A DNA stretch of 64,000 bases from Brucella rhizosphaerae (GTDB lineage Bacteria > Pseudomonadota > Alphaproteobacteria > Rhizobiales > Rhizobiaceae), in contig NZ_NNRK01000022.1 in the NCBI RefSeq assembly GCF_002252475.1, forward strand, positions 124,001-188,000, given 5' to 3'. A program made the position numbers and the translations under genes. A model generated the notes under the pieces. The model saw only the letters and a program-made list of their open reading frames with translations. It ran no database searches and was not told the origin of the DNA. Positions within the stretch are counted from its first letter, which is position 1; each line of letters opens with the position of its first letter. This document shows positions 36,064 through 44,945 of the stretch, piece after piece.

Positions 36064-37734
36064 ATGAAATCAGAGGCTTTTCCGTCAATCGCTCGTAAAG
36101 CGGGCGCTGTGAAAAATCTTGTCAGAGCTGCCGCGTTCGCTTTGTGTTTTTCTGCGAGTTGGGCAACACCCCAGCATGCCTTCGCCGATGTTCTGCGTAT
36201 CGGCGTCAGTCAACCCATAGACTCTCTGAACCCCTTCGTCGCCAGTTCTGATTACAGTAGCATCGCATATCAATATGGATACCCATTTCTGACGATCTAC
36301 GACGCTGACCTGAAGATTGTTCCATATTTTGCCACGGACTGGTCGTCATCAGACGATGGAACCGTCTGGACATTCCACACACGAAAAGATGCGAAATGGT
36401 CGGACGGCAACCCACTGACAGCAAAAGACGCCGCCTTCACCTATGACATGATCCTGAAATATAAGGACAGCACGACCGGCAAATTTGCGGGCTGGATAAG
36501 CCATCTGAAATCTGCCGAAGCCACCGACGATAACACCGTCGTGCTCACCTATGACGGACCGGCTGGAGATGTTCCGGTCAAGATGCAGTCCGTGCCTATT
36601 CTGCCCGCCCACATTTGGTCGGAGGTCGCGGGCGAGGATGGTTCGGAAATCGACAGTTTTGAAAATGCGGCTCCGTGGGTTTCTGGTGGCCCCTTCATCC
36701 TGTCCGGATACAAGAAGAACCAACTGGCGCTCTTCAAGGCTAACCCCAATTGGTGGGGAGAAACCAAGCCCAGGATTGAAGGGTTTGGCCTGCAATTCTT
36801 CGCAAATAGTGATGCGATGGTATCGGCGTTGACATCCGGGCAACTGGATATGGTCGGGCAGACAATATCACCTACCGCCATTGATGCGTTGAAAGCAGCC
36901 GGAATGGTGATCGAGTCTGCCCCCAGCACTGGTTTCCACAACATGATCATCAACACCAACCCCGAGAAGAAAGCCCATCACGAGTTGCTGAACCCGAAAG
37001 TTCGCGAAGCGCTTGAACTGGCGATTGACCGGGACGCGATTATCAAGCAGGTCTGGCTTGGCTATGCGACCCCAGGCACGTCAATCGTGGCACCGGCAAC
37101 CGGATGGCATGATCCTGATCTCGCGTCCGTTGGTTATGACATCAAAAAGGCAAATACCATTCTCGATGAGGCTGGCTATGCACGTGGCGCGGACGGCATT
37201 CGTGTCGCAGACGGCATTCGTATGGAATATGACGTTATCTTCCCAACGGAAGTAGCAGGCGCTGGAGACCGTACCTTCAAGATTATTCAGGCCGGCTATG
37301 AGCAGATTGGCATCCGCCTTGCGCAGCGTAAAATGGATGCCGACGCAGCCAATCACGCCATCATGGGCGAAAATCGTGATTATCGCGATTACGACATCGC
37401 TATGTGGCTATGGGTGCCACCGTTGGACCCGGATTTCATCCTCAGCGTGCTGACCTGTGCCCAGCGTGGCAACAACAACGACAGCGGCTACTGTAACCCC
37501 GAATATGATAAGCTTTACATGCAACAGGCGCAGATCTCTGACCGGACGAAGCGAGCGGAGGTTGTCAATCAGATGCAGGAACTGGCTTATCGGGAACGAC
37601 CTTACATCGCTCTGGTCTATCCGCAGACATTGGAAGCCCATAGTCCGAATTGGACCGGCTTTGTTTCGTCACCGCTTGTTGGCTCTGTCAATAATCTCTC
37701 CATAGAAACATTGCTGAACGCCCATAAAAAGTAG
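36064..37734 (+). CDS. ABC transporter substrate-binding protein, family 5
   Basis: The 556-residue precursor starts with a long signal sequence (hydrophobic AAAFALCFSASW, cleavage likely after AFA near residue 41). ADVLRIGVSQPIDSLNPF, FHTRKDAKWSDGNPLTAKDA and VREALELAIDRDAIIKQVWL are typical SBP_bac_5 blocks. ACAGGAGG precedes the ATG. It should deliver its ligand to the divergent permease/ATPase unit. The next two genes encode peptidases or hydrolases, so a peptide or amino-acyl ligand is likely. Confidence 0.93.
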   Translation: MKSEAFPSIARKAGAVKNLVRAAAFALCFSASWATPQHAFADVLRIGVSQPIDSLNPFVASSDYSSIAYQYGYPFLTIYDADLKIVPYFATDWSSSDDGTVWTFHTRKDAKWSDGNPLTAKDAAFTYDMILKYKDSTTGKFAGWISHLKSAEATDDNTVVLTYDGPAGDVPVKMQSVPILPAHIWSEVAGEDGSEIDSFENAAPWVSGGPFILSGYKKNQLALFKANPNWWGETKPRIEGFGLQFFANSDAMVSALTSGQLDMVGQTISPTAIDALKAAGMVIESAPSTGFHNMIINTNPEKKAHHELLNPKVREALELAIDRDAIIKQVWLGYATPGTSIVAPATGWHDPDLASVGYDIKKANTILDEAGYARGADGIRVADGIRMEYDVIFPTEVAGAGDRTFKIIQAGYEQIGIRLAQRKMDADAANHAIMGENRDYRDYDIAMWLWVPPLDPDFILSVLTCAQRGNNNDSGYCNPEYDKLYMQQAQISDRTKRAEVVNQMQELAYRERPYIALVYPQTLEAHSPNWTGFVSSPLVGSVNNLSIETLLNAHKK

Positions 37735-37741
37735 GTTCGCT

Positions 37742-39130
37742 GTGAACTTTGTTTTAGAAACGGCCGACGAAAATCTCGTCATTTCAGATAACCTGCAAGC
37801 GGCCCCATATGGAGCCGCCACTCGACATTTGTGGGAGAAAGCACCTGAAAATGGAGAGGTCGAAGCTGCCTGGGTTATAAGTCCTGACGGTAAAGGACAT
37901 CGTTTGTTTGCGTTGGGTCTCGACGCCTTTAGTCAATCAGGCGACTATCGCGACTGTGGCATGCGCCTTGGTCGACTGGCAGCCGATGCGCCAACAATAG
38001 CCGTTGACCTGCTAGCGTTTTCCAGCCCCAATCCAAATGCGATTGGTGCTCTTTGTGAAGGGATCGCGCTTGGCAATTTCAAACCGGCTACCCGATCAGA
38101 TCAAACGCTGCGTCTCATTCTGCCAAAAGATGTCGATCAGACCGCCTATGAACAGGCGGCACAGACCGGATTTATCATTGCCCACTGGACGAACTGGGCG
38201 CGTGATCTGGTCGAGCGACCTGCGGCTGATCTGTGGCCAGAGGCACTCGCGCAGGAAATCGCCAAACGTGCCGCCAATCTCGGTATTAGCGCAGAGATAT
38301 GGGACGAAACCCGCATGGAGGCCGAAGGCTTCGGTGCAACGCTTGCGGTTGGGCGCGGCGCGGATGCAGCCCCACGCGTGGTCATCTTAAGATGCGGCTC
38401 CGGAGACAGGCCCATCGGGCTTGCTGGCAAGGGTGTTACCTTCGATACCGGTGGTCTTAATCTCAAGCGCGATCCACAAGAGATTGGCTATATGAAGAGC
38501 GACATGGCGGGGGCCGTTGCGGTCGCTGGCGCGCTGTTTGCCGCCGTGGAACTGAACAAAGCACCGGATGTGCTGGCCGTGTTGCCAATGGCAGAAAATA
38601 TGCCATCGGGCCGAGCAATGCGCCCCGGCGACCGAGTTCGCCACCCCGACAACTCGACGACAGAAGTAATGGATACGGACAGCGAAGGACGCCTTCTGCT
38701 GGCCGACGCACTAAGCTGGCTCAATCGCCAGAAAGTCCGCGCACTGATTGACGTTGGCACCTTGAGCGACGGCGGAGGTGTTGGACCTGAATTCTGGGGT
38801 ACCTGGTCTAATACCGCAAATCTGGCGGCACGTTTGACAAGTGCTGGAGATGACGCAGGTGATCCGGGCTGGCATCTTCCGCTGCGCAACGAACGCGGTA
38901 CACTATTACGCTCACGCATCGCCAATCGTAGCAATGTAGCCTCGGATGAACCCGACAGCGGTCAGATTGCTGCCTGTTACCTGTCGCAATTTGTCGGCCA
39001 AACTGAATGGGCGCACATAGATAACGGCTCCACGGCTTGGTTGCTGCGAGACACTGGCCCGTGGCCGGAAGGTGCTACCGGCGCGCCGCTGCGTGCGCTG
39101 ACCCAATTCCTTTGCAATGAGAAGCCATGA
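37742..39130 (+). CDS. M17 leucyl aminopeptidase-family protein
   Basis: The 462-residue protein begins at a GTG seven bases after the SBP stop. The M17 catalytic core is clear: K230 and D235 in GKGVTFDTGG, D254 in MKSDMAGA, and D313 and E315 in DTDSEGRLLLADAL, matching the two-metal ligands and the catalytic Lys. The signature is normally NTDAEGRL; here the first residue is Asp and the fourth is Ser. No signal peptide, so cytosolic. It should cleave N-terminal residues from imported peptides. It overlaps the following gene by four bases. Confidence 0.9.
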   Translation: MNFVLETADENLVISDNLQAAPYGAATRHLWEKAPENGEVEAAWVISPDGKGHRLFALGLDAFSQSGDYRDCGMRLGRLAADAPTIAVDLLAFSSPNPNAIGALCEGIALGNFKPATRSDQTLRLILPKDVDQTAYEQAAQTGFIIAHWTNWARDLVERPAADLWPEALAQEIAKRAANLGISAEIWDETRMEAEGFGATLAVGRGADAAPRVVILRCGSGDRPIGLAGKGVTFDTGGLNLKRDPQEIGYMKSDMAGAVAVAGALFAAVELNKAPDVLAVLPMAENMPSGRAMRPGDRVRHPDNSTTEVMDTDSEGRLLLADALSWLNRQKVRALIDVGTLSDGGGVGPEFWGTWSNTANLAARLTSAGDDAGDPGWHLPLRNERGTLLRSRIANRSNVASDEPDSGQIAACYLSQFVGQTEWAHIDNGSTAWLLRDTGPWPEGATGAPLRALTQFLCNEKP

Positions 39131-40794
39131 CACGCCTCGACATTCCATCGATCCTCGCCCAAACTTATGCTGAACTTCCCGGTCAATGGCCTTTTACCGG
39201 AGGTATTCTGGGTATCGTCACGCGAGACGGCGATGCCCGCTACCTGCCTTTTGGCAAGGACTTCGAGAACAAGGAAATCACCGCACGTACACCATTTCTG
39301 ATTGGCTCCATCAGCAAGTTTTTCACCGGGTTGATGATTGCGGATTTGATGGAGAAAGGCCTTTGCGATCCAGACCGTTCAGCCTCCGACATTCTGCCAT
39401 GGCTGAAAATCGGTTCCGAATATCCCAAACCATCTTTGCGCCATTTGCTTCATCACACTGCAGGGCTCGTCAAGGGAGCTGACGATCCGCCAGACGAGCT
39501 GGCACAGTGCTGGAGCCTCCGTGACAGCAATACCGCCAGCCTACCCGGCACGTTCTTTCACTATTCCAATCTCGGCTACAATATCCTCGGCCTTGCCATC
39601 AGCCGACTGACTGGCATGCATGCCACTGAATATGCACAAACCACGTTATTGGCCCCACTCGGAATGTCCGATTCTTCCGCACGGCTTGAAACCGCTACCC
39701 GCGCAGCCGTTGCTACAGGAAGTCAGCCAGCACGCGATGATATTCCGTGGCGACCGGGTCTGGCTCTGGCCGCAGCTCCTTGGATTGAGGCCGAAGGCGG
39801 CGATGGAAGCATAGCCGCGTCCAGCCGGGATATGGTCCAGTTCATGACCGCACTGTTGAATGACGGTAGAATTAACGGCCAGCAGGCAATCCCTGCTTCC
39901 GCATTATTGCGTGCGACCATTGACCTTTCCCGCGAGGGTGAAGGAAATGTCGAAGGTTTCGGCGCATTGCCGGTCAGTTACAGCCGCTATGGTTACGGCA
40001 TAAATGTCGAGATAGCTGGCGGGAATATATGCCTCACGCATGGTGGCGGAATGGTTGGGCATTCGAGCTTTCTTTTGGTAGATCGCACCGCAGGTCTGGG
40101 TATCTGCGTCCTGACCAATGCCAATGGCTGCTATGCCGCTGGAGAAACACTTGCACGCCACGCACACGCCGCTTTGGTAACAGGCGCTGTGCCTGAAGCA
40201 CGGCTGGACCTTGCATTCGGAACTGATTGCACAAACTACGAAACCGGTATGGTCGGTCGTTTCGTATCCGATTCAATCGGAGAAACCGGCCCTGAGGCCA
40301 TCGAGATTTTTGAAGAAAACCAACGCATCTTTTTGCGCGCGAACGGCATCACTGCCAATGTCTGGCGCAGTTGGGGCCCACGGTTAATGACCGATCATCC
40401 CGACATGGAGCGTTTCCATTTAACTTTTGAAGGCGATAAGACCGGTCAATGGACATACGGTGGCCGTGTGTACAGATCCGAAAACGGACAGCGGACCAGT
40501 GCATCCACTCCGCAAAATCACCCATATGGCGGATTGATCGGGCGCTATCGCAGCTATTCTCCGTGGTGCCCCATTTTCCGTATCGTGATGCGTGAAGACC
40601 GGCTTTGGCTCATCTCGCCCGGCGGCGTTGAAGGCCCAGACGCAGACATGGAACTCGTTCCTATTGAAGACGGAGTATTCAGAATCGGCACCGATCCGCG
40701 GCTGCCTGAACGCCTTTTGATAGACCAGATATGTGAAGGGCGCCCTGTCACGGTGTATCGAGACAGTTGCCGATACTCACGCATGACATTCTAA
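39127..40794 (+). CDS. Serine hydrolase, beta-lactamase/class-C-like fold
   Basis: The 555-residue protein has an SxxK motif in IGSISKFFTGLMIADLMEKG and a YxN motif in HYSNLGYNILGLAI, the two key elements of the penicillin-binding-protein-like hydrolases. LTHGGGMVGHSSF provides the third (HxG-like) motif. A C-terminal domain of about 170 residues follows, similar in layout to D-aminopeptidase DmpB/DAP extensions. There is no clear signal peptide. ATGA overlap with the aminopeptidase implies coupled translation. A D-aminopeptidase or peptide-ester hydrolase acting on the imported ligand is plausible; beta-lactamase activity is less likely. Confidence 0.87.
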   Translation: MTRLDIPSILAQTYAELPGQWPFTGGILGIVTRDGDARYLPFGKDFENKEITARTPFLIGSISKFFTGLMIADLMEKGLCDPDRSASDILPWLKIGSEYPKPSLRHLLHHTAGLVKGADDPPDELAQCWSLRDSNTASLPGTFFHYSNLGYNILGLAISRLTGMHATEYAQTTLLAPLGMSDSSARLETATRAAVATGSQPARDDIPWRPGLALAAAPWIEAEGGDGSIAASSRDMVQFMTALLNDGRINGQQAIPASALLRATIDLSREGEGNVEGFGALPVSYSRYGYGINVEIAGGNICLTHGGGMVGHSSFLLVDRTAGLGICVLTNANGCYAAGETLARHAHAALVTGAVPEARLDLAFGTDCTNYETGMVGRFVSDSIGETGPEAIEIFEENQRIFLRANGITANVWRSWGPRLMTDHPDMERFHLTFEGDKTGQWTYGGRVYRSENGQRTSASTPQNHPYGGLIGRYRSYSPWCPIFRIVMREDRLWLISPGGVEGPDADMELVPIEDGVFRIGTDPRLPERLLIDQICEGRPVTVYRDSCRYSRMTF

Positions 40795-40927
40795 AGCAAC
40801 AGGACATTGGAAGGTCATTTTTCAGTCAGTCAAAATTTTTGCGCAGTCTCGAAAAGCAATCGATGCTGCGCAACGTCGTTTGTACTGAATGTAAGCCAGA
40901 AACTGACCAGCGGGATAAGATTGCCCC

Positions 40928-41001
40928 CTAGTGGATTGAACTTGACGTTTGAATCCCGACCGACACAAAAGCTGTTTCAAACGTCAAATTCGAAAAATCC
41001 A
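40928..41001. repeat. Palindromic element A between convergent genes
   Basis: Starts with CTAGTGGATT. TTGACGTTTGAA (40942-40953) and TTCAAACGTCAA (40976-40987) are a perfect 12-bp inverted pair; TGGATT and AATCCA form an outer pair. It shares the CTAGTGG start and a GAC[A/G]TTTG arm with element B, so both belong to one family. Confidence 0.7.
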
Positions 41002-41018
41002 ATCGATTCATAAGCTTG

Positions 41019-41094
41019 CTAGTGGTCCTTTTGCTTCCGACATTTGTTCACCGCCTCTAACCGAGGGAGGCAAATGTCTAAATCAGACCACTAG
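41019..41094. repeat. Palindromic element B between convergent genes
   Basis: CTAGTGGTC (41019-41027) pairs with GACCACTAG (41086-41094), and GACATTTG (41039-41046) with CAAATGTC (41071-41078). The whole 76-base unit is a long interrupted palindrome between the convergent serine hydrolase and dehydratase genes. Transcribed, it would give a strong hairpin that could end both transcripts, although T-runs are lacking. Confidence 0.75.
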
Positions 41095-41128
41095 TCAGTA
41101 TTAAGTTTTCACCCAAAACCAAAGTTCA

Positions 41129-42913
41129 CTAGTGATTATGGCGTGGTGGTGTTTTGGCCAGCTGACGGAATTTTTCAGCATCACGGATCGTTGCTCCGTC
41201 AGCCAACTGTGTCACCGTCTGTCTGTATATCATCTGCCAGGGCGTTGCATCGGCTGGTGTTTGCGGAATGCCTTCCGCCTTGCGGCGCGCGATTTCCACT
41301 TCGTCCACCAGCATATCGCATTCCCCCTTGTTGAAGTCGATGCGAATGATGTCACCGTTGCGCACCCAAGCCAGACCACCGCCCGCCGCACTTTCTGGTG
41401 AAGCATTGAGAATAGACGGGCTGTCAGCTGTGCCCGATTGGCGACCATCGCCGATTGTGGGCAAGCTTGTGATTCCACGTTTGATCAAATGATCCGGTGG
41501 TTGCATGTTTACAACTTCGGCAGAACCCGGCCACCCCAGCGGACCAGCGCCCCGGATGACAAGAATGCAGCGCTCGTCAATATTAAGCACAGGATCGTTG
41601 ATGCGTTGGTGGTAATCTTCCGATCCATCAAAAACGATAGCTCGTCCATCGAAAATCCCTTCGCGTCCCGGCTCTGACAGGTAGCGGTCGCGAAACTCAG
41701 GCGAGACAACACTCATTTTCATAATGGCGAAATCGAACAGATTGCCCTTCATCACGAGGAAGCCGGCACGTTCCTTGAGCGGGTTATCATAAGAGAAAAT
41801 GACGTCACGATCCGACGATTGACGACCTTCAAGATTCTCCGCCATCGTTTTGCCGGTAACACTCGCACAAGAGCCGTCAAGTTTTCCTGCCGAGAGCAGT
41901 TCCCACATGATCGCTGGGACACCACCTGCACGATGAAATTTCTCGCCCAGATATTTACCAGCAGGTTGAATATTGGCGAGCAGCGGAATATCAAAACCTT
42001 CGTCCTGCCAATCGTCCGGCTTCAGTTCAACACCCGCGTGTTTTGCCATCGCCATGAGATGGGGCTGGGCATTGGTCGAGCCACCAATGGCAGAGTTGAC
42101 CTTGATGGCGTTCACGAACGCTTCTCGTGTCAGAATGTTGGATGGACGAATGTCTTCAAGCACCAGCTCGACCGCACGGCGACCAGTACGGTAAGCCATC
42201 TGGCCGCGCTCACGGTATGCAGCCGGGATGGCTGCACAACCTGTAAGCGACATGCCTAACGCCTCAGCCATCGCGTTCATCGTGGAAGCTGTGCCCATTG
42301 TATTACAATGGCCAACCGAAGGTGCCGAACTGAGTGCCGCTTCGAGGAATTGTTCCTTGGTGATTTCACCCGCCGCATATTTGCGGCGCGACTGCCATAT
42401 TACCGTGCCGGAACCGACGAGCTTGCCTTCATGCCAGCCATCGAGCATCGGGCCACCGGAAAACACGATTGCCGGAATATCCACGGTGGAAGCTGCCATC
42501 AATGCGGAAGGTGTGGTCTTGTCACAGCCAGTTGTCAGGACAACGCCATCAAGCGGATAGCCATAAAGAATCTCGACAAGGGCCATATAGGCCAGATTGC
42601 GGTCGAGCGCAGCGGTTGGTCGCTTGCAGTTTTCAAACAGCGGATGGCTTGGAAACTCGATAACGATTCCACCCGCATCGCGAATGCCGTCGCGGACACG
42701 CTTGGCGAGATCAAGGTGGTGACGATTACAGGGGTTGAGATCGCTGCCAGACTGCGCAATGCCGATAATTGGCTTGCCTGAACGAAGTTCTTCTGGCGTC
42801 GTGCCATAGTTCATGAAGCGCTCCAGATAGAGCGCTGTCAGGTCAAGATGGTCGGGATTGTCGAACCAGTCCTGCGAGCGCAGACGGCGCGGTGTGTTTT
42901 GATCATCACTCAT
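41129..42913 (-). CDS. IlvD/Edd-family dehydratase (sugar-acid dehydratase type)
   Basis: The 594-residue enzyme has the three iron-sulfur-cluster cysteines of the family: C62 in DLNPCNRHH, C130 in LTTGCDKTTPSALMA and C203 in GHCNTMGTASTMNAM. The NPCNRHH wording places it with pentonate/hexonate dehydratases such as L-arabonate dehydratase and not with IlvD. It removes water from a sugar acid to give a 2-keto-3-deoxy acid. It is the last gene of a three-gene unit with four-base overlaps (DenD, dehydrogenase, dehydratase). Confidence 0.9.
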   Translation of the reverse strand: MSDDQNTPRRLRSQDWFDNPDHLDLTALYLERFMNYGTTPEELRSGKPIIGIAQSGSDLNPCNRHHLDLAKRVRDGIRDAGGIVIEFPSHPLFENCKRPTAALDRNLAYMALVEILYGYPLDGVVLTTGCDKTTPSALMAASTVDIPAIVFSGGPMLDGWHEGKLVGSGTVIWQSRRKYAAGEITKEQFLEAALSSAPSVGHCNTMGTASTMNAMAEALGMSLTGCAAIPAAYRERGQMAYRTGRRAVELVLEDIRPSNILTREAFVNAIKVNSAIGGSTNAQPHLMAMAKHAGVELKPDDWQDEGFDIPLLANIQPAGKYLGEKFHRAGGVPAIMWELLSAGKLDGSCASVTGKTMAENLEGRQSSDRDVIFSYDNPLKERAGFLVMKGNLFDFAIMKMSVVSPEFRDRYLSEPGREGIFDGRAIVFDGSEDYHQRINDPVLNIDERCILVIRGAGPLGWPGSAEVVNMQPPDHLIKRGITSLPTIGDGRQSGTADSPSILNASPESAAGGGLAWVRNGDIIRIDFNKGECDMLVDEVEIARRKAEGIPQTPADATPWQMIYRQTVTQLADGATIRDAEKFRQLAKTPPRHNH

Positions 42914-43800
42914 CTATCGTCTTCCCGCTGGCGATTATTGATCTTTTCAATATGCAGCAAAATGCCAGAATGATCCGTTTCCGCATGTCCGTCCTCTACA
43001 AAAGTGCGGAATTCATCGCGAATTTCTTCCGTCAACGGTAACGTAAGCGAAAGGCTTTCAGCCATCGCTGCCACGGCATCCAGATCTTTCAATTGCAGCC
43101 CTGAAGGACCACCTGGTTGAAAAGTACGATCAACCATGCGCTTCCCATGCAGTTCCAGAATGCGACTTTCTGCAAAGCCACCCCGAATGGCATCACGGAA
43201 CTTGCCACGATCCGCACCACCGGCTTCCACCAGCATCATTGCTTCAGCGACCGCACCTATGGTGATAGCTACAATCTGCTGGTTAGCGAGTTTGCAAATC
43301 TGTCCTGCGCCGGAAGGACCGACATGAGTCACACGCCCTAGCGCCGCAAAAACATCTGCCAGTTCTTCGATCAGGACTGCGTCACCGCCAGCCATCAATG
43401 CCAGCGTTCCGGCTTCCGCACCAACAGTGCCGCCTGAGACAGGACAATCAATGTGACGAATGCCGAGAGCATTGAGCTTCTCTGCATGTTCTCTGGCAAT
43501 TGGCGGCGCAATTGAAGACGTGTCGATGATGACTGTGCCAGCTTTCAAGGCCTTCGCCACCCCGCCATCAAACAACACCGAACCCATAGCCTTGCCATCG
43601 GACAGCATGGTGAAGACGATATCAGCGTTCGTGACTGCTTCCGCGGCACTTGATGCCACTTCAGCGCCGTCTTTGACCAATGCTTCGGCTTTAGATGCGT
43701 CGCGATTCCACACGCTGACGCTAAAGCCGGCATTCAAAAGGCGGCGCACCATCGGTGCCCCCATAAGGCCGGTGCCCAGAAATGCAATTTTACGCGTCAC
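42910..43800 (-). CDS. 3-hydroxyisobutyrate dehydrogenase-family oxidoreductase
   Basis: The 296-residue protein has the Rossmann motif IAFLGTGLMGAPMVRRLL at the N-terminus, the substrate-binding DCPVSGGTVGAEAGTLALM and the catalytic Lys in GPSGAGQICKLANQQIVA. The acids handled in this family include 3-hydroxyisobutyrate, tartronate semialdehyde and 2-hydroxy-3-oxopropionate. It overlaps both neighbours by four bases. The N-terminal VWNRDASKAEAL with Asn-Arg after the second strand fits NADP. Confidence 0.88.
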   Translation of the reverse strand: MTRKIAFLGTGLMGAPMVRRLLNAGFSVSVWNRDASKAEALVKDGAEVASSAAEAVTNADIVFTMLSDGKAMGSVLFDGGVAKALKAGTVIIDTSSIAPPIAREHAEKLNALGIRHIDCPVSGGTVGAEAGTLALMAGGDAVLIEELADVFAALGRVTHVGPSGAGQICKLANQQIVAITIGAVAEAMMLVEAGGADRGKFRDAIRGGFAESRILELHGKRMVDRTFQPGGPSGLQLKDLDAVAAMAESLSLTLPLTEEIRDEFRTFVEDGHAETDHSGILLHIEKINNRQREDDR

Positions 43801-44780
43801 AGCGAACCTCCAAGCTCATCATCAATATGAGCACGGATGATTTCATCAAACGAAGTTTCCGCCGTAAAGCCCAGCTCGCGTGCACGCGTGGCTTCAAAGC
43901 CTGGTGCCCAACCCGCGCACATGCGCATGATCATCTCATCTGGTTCACGACGGATGAGAGCAACAGCCTTTTCACCGGCAATGCGTCTGAGCGCTGCAAT
44001 CTGCTCGCCCACGGTCGCGGAAAGGCCGGGCATGGATAGATTGCGGCGGGCACCAACACGTTGAAGATCCATAGTCGCTCCATGGATCAGGAACCCGACG
44101 GCGGAACGTGGTGAAGTGTGCCAATGCCGAACATCGTCCGAAACAGGCAGCACCGCTTCTTGTCCGACCAGAGGCTCACGCAGAATATTTGAAAAGAAGC
44201 CTGACGCTGCTGCATTGGGCTTGCCCGGACGAATACAGATCGTAGGCAGTCGGATACCGATGCCATCGAAGAATCCGCGCCGCGTATAATCGGACAGCAA
44301 AAGTTCGCAAATTGCCTTCTGCGTGCCATAGCTGGTCAGCGGTGTCAGGTGAAACTCATCAGGAATTGGGAAAGGCAGCGGCGCACCAACGACTGCAATC
44401 GACGAGGTGAAGACAATGCGTGGGAAATATCCATCTTCGTTGTGGGCAATACGCACCGCATCGAACAAGTAGCGCGTTCCGTCAAGGTTGATACGGTAGC
44501 CCTTGTCGAAATCAAGCTCTGCTTCGCCCGAAACGATAGCAGCCAGATGGAAGATAACATCCGGGCGCTGTGCGATCAGCTTTTCAGCCGTACCGGGCGC
44601 AGAAAGGTCGCCCGTTTCAAGCGTTACCTGACCGGTAAAGCCCGCAGGTGCCTGCGGCGCCACCACATCCACCAGTGTAAGCGCCTCAATCGGCTTGCCA
44701 TCAAGCTGGCCATCTTTCGTAAGACGCTCGGAAAGTTTGCGGCCAACCATACCTGCCGCGCCGATGATCAAAATGTGCAT
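43797..44780 (-). CDS. denD: DenD-like NAD-dependent dehydrogenase (D-erythronate dehydrogenase family)
   Basis: From the ATG at 44780 (GGAGGAG six bases upstream) the protein has 327 residues of the extended SDR/epimerase class: MHILIIGAAGMVGRKLSERL at the start, FTSSIAVVG and YGTQKAICELLL with the catalytic Tyr/Lys, and GIRLPTICIRPGKPN. These words match DenD, which oxidises D-erythronate to 2-keto-erythronate with NAD. The partner kinase (DenK/DUF1537 type) and aldolase of that pathway are not in the window, so the true substrate may be another four- to six-carbon acid. The symbol is by family only. Confidence 0.8.
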   Translation of the reverse strand: MHILIIGAAGMVGRKLSERLTKDGQLDGKPIEALTLVDVVAPQAPAGFTGQVTLETGDLSAPGTAEKLIAQRPDVIFHLAAIVSGEAELDFDKGYRINLDGTRYLFDAVRIAHNEDGYFPRIVFTSSIAVVGAPLPFPIPDEFHLTPLTSYGTQKAICELLLSDYTRRGFFDGIGIRLPTICIRPGKPNAAASGFFSNILREPLVGQEAVLPVSDDVRHWHTSPRSAVGFLIHGATMDLQRVGARRNLSMPGLSATVGEQIAALRRIAGEKAVALIRREPDEMIMRMCAGWAPGFEATRARELGFTAETSFDEIIRAHIDDELGGSL

Positions 44781-44853
44781 TGTTTCTCCTCCACCATGTA
44801 CCGTAATCGATTTCACCATCGTAAAAACACTGATCGTGAAAAAGTATTTGTAA

Positions 44854-44868
44854 GGTTGTCTGATAACC
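44854..44868. promoter_or_regulatory. Candidate GntR operator, site 1 (denD / FAD dehydrogenase)
   Basis: GGTTGTCTGATAACC is an imperfect palindrome (GGTTRTC-W-GAYAACC), and AAGGTT...AACCTT extend it to 19 bases (44852-44870). It is in the divergent region between denD and the FAD-linked dehydrogenase. Site 2 at 47247 differs at only three of fifteen positions. The FCD GntR gene at 46427 lies between the two sites. Confidence 0.65.
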
Positions 44869-44945
44869 TTATATCATGCGCTTGAAAACCAAAATAATAC
44901 GGTTGCCACCTACTTCGCATTTGCAGGCAGGCAGCAGGAGGAAGC

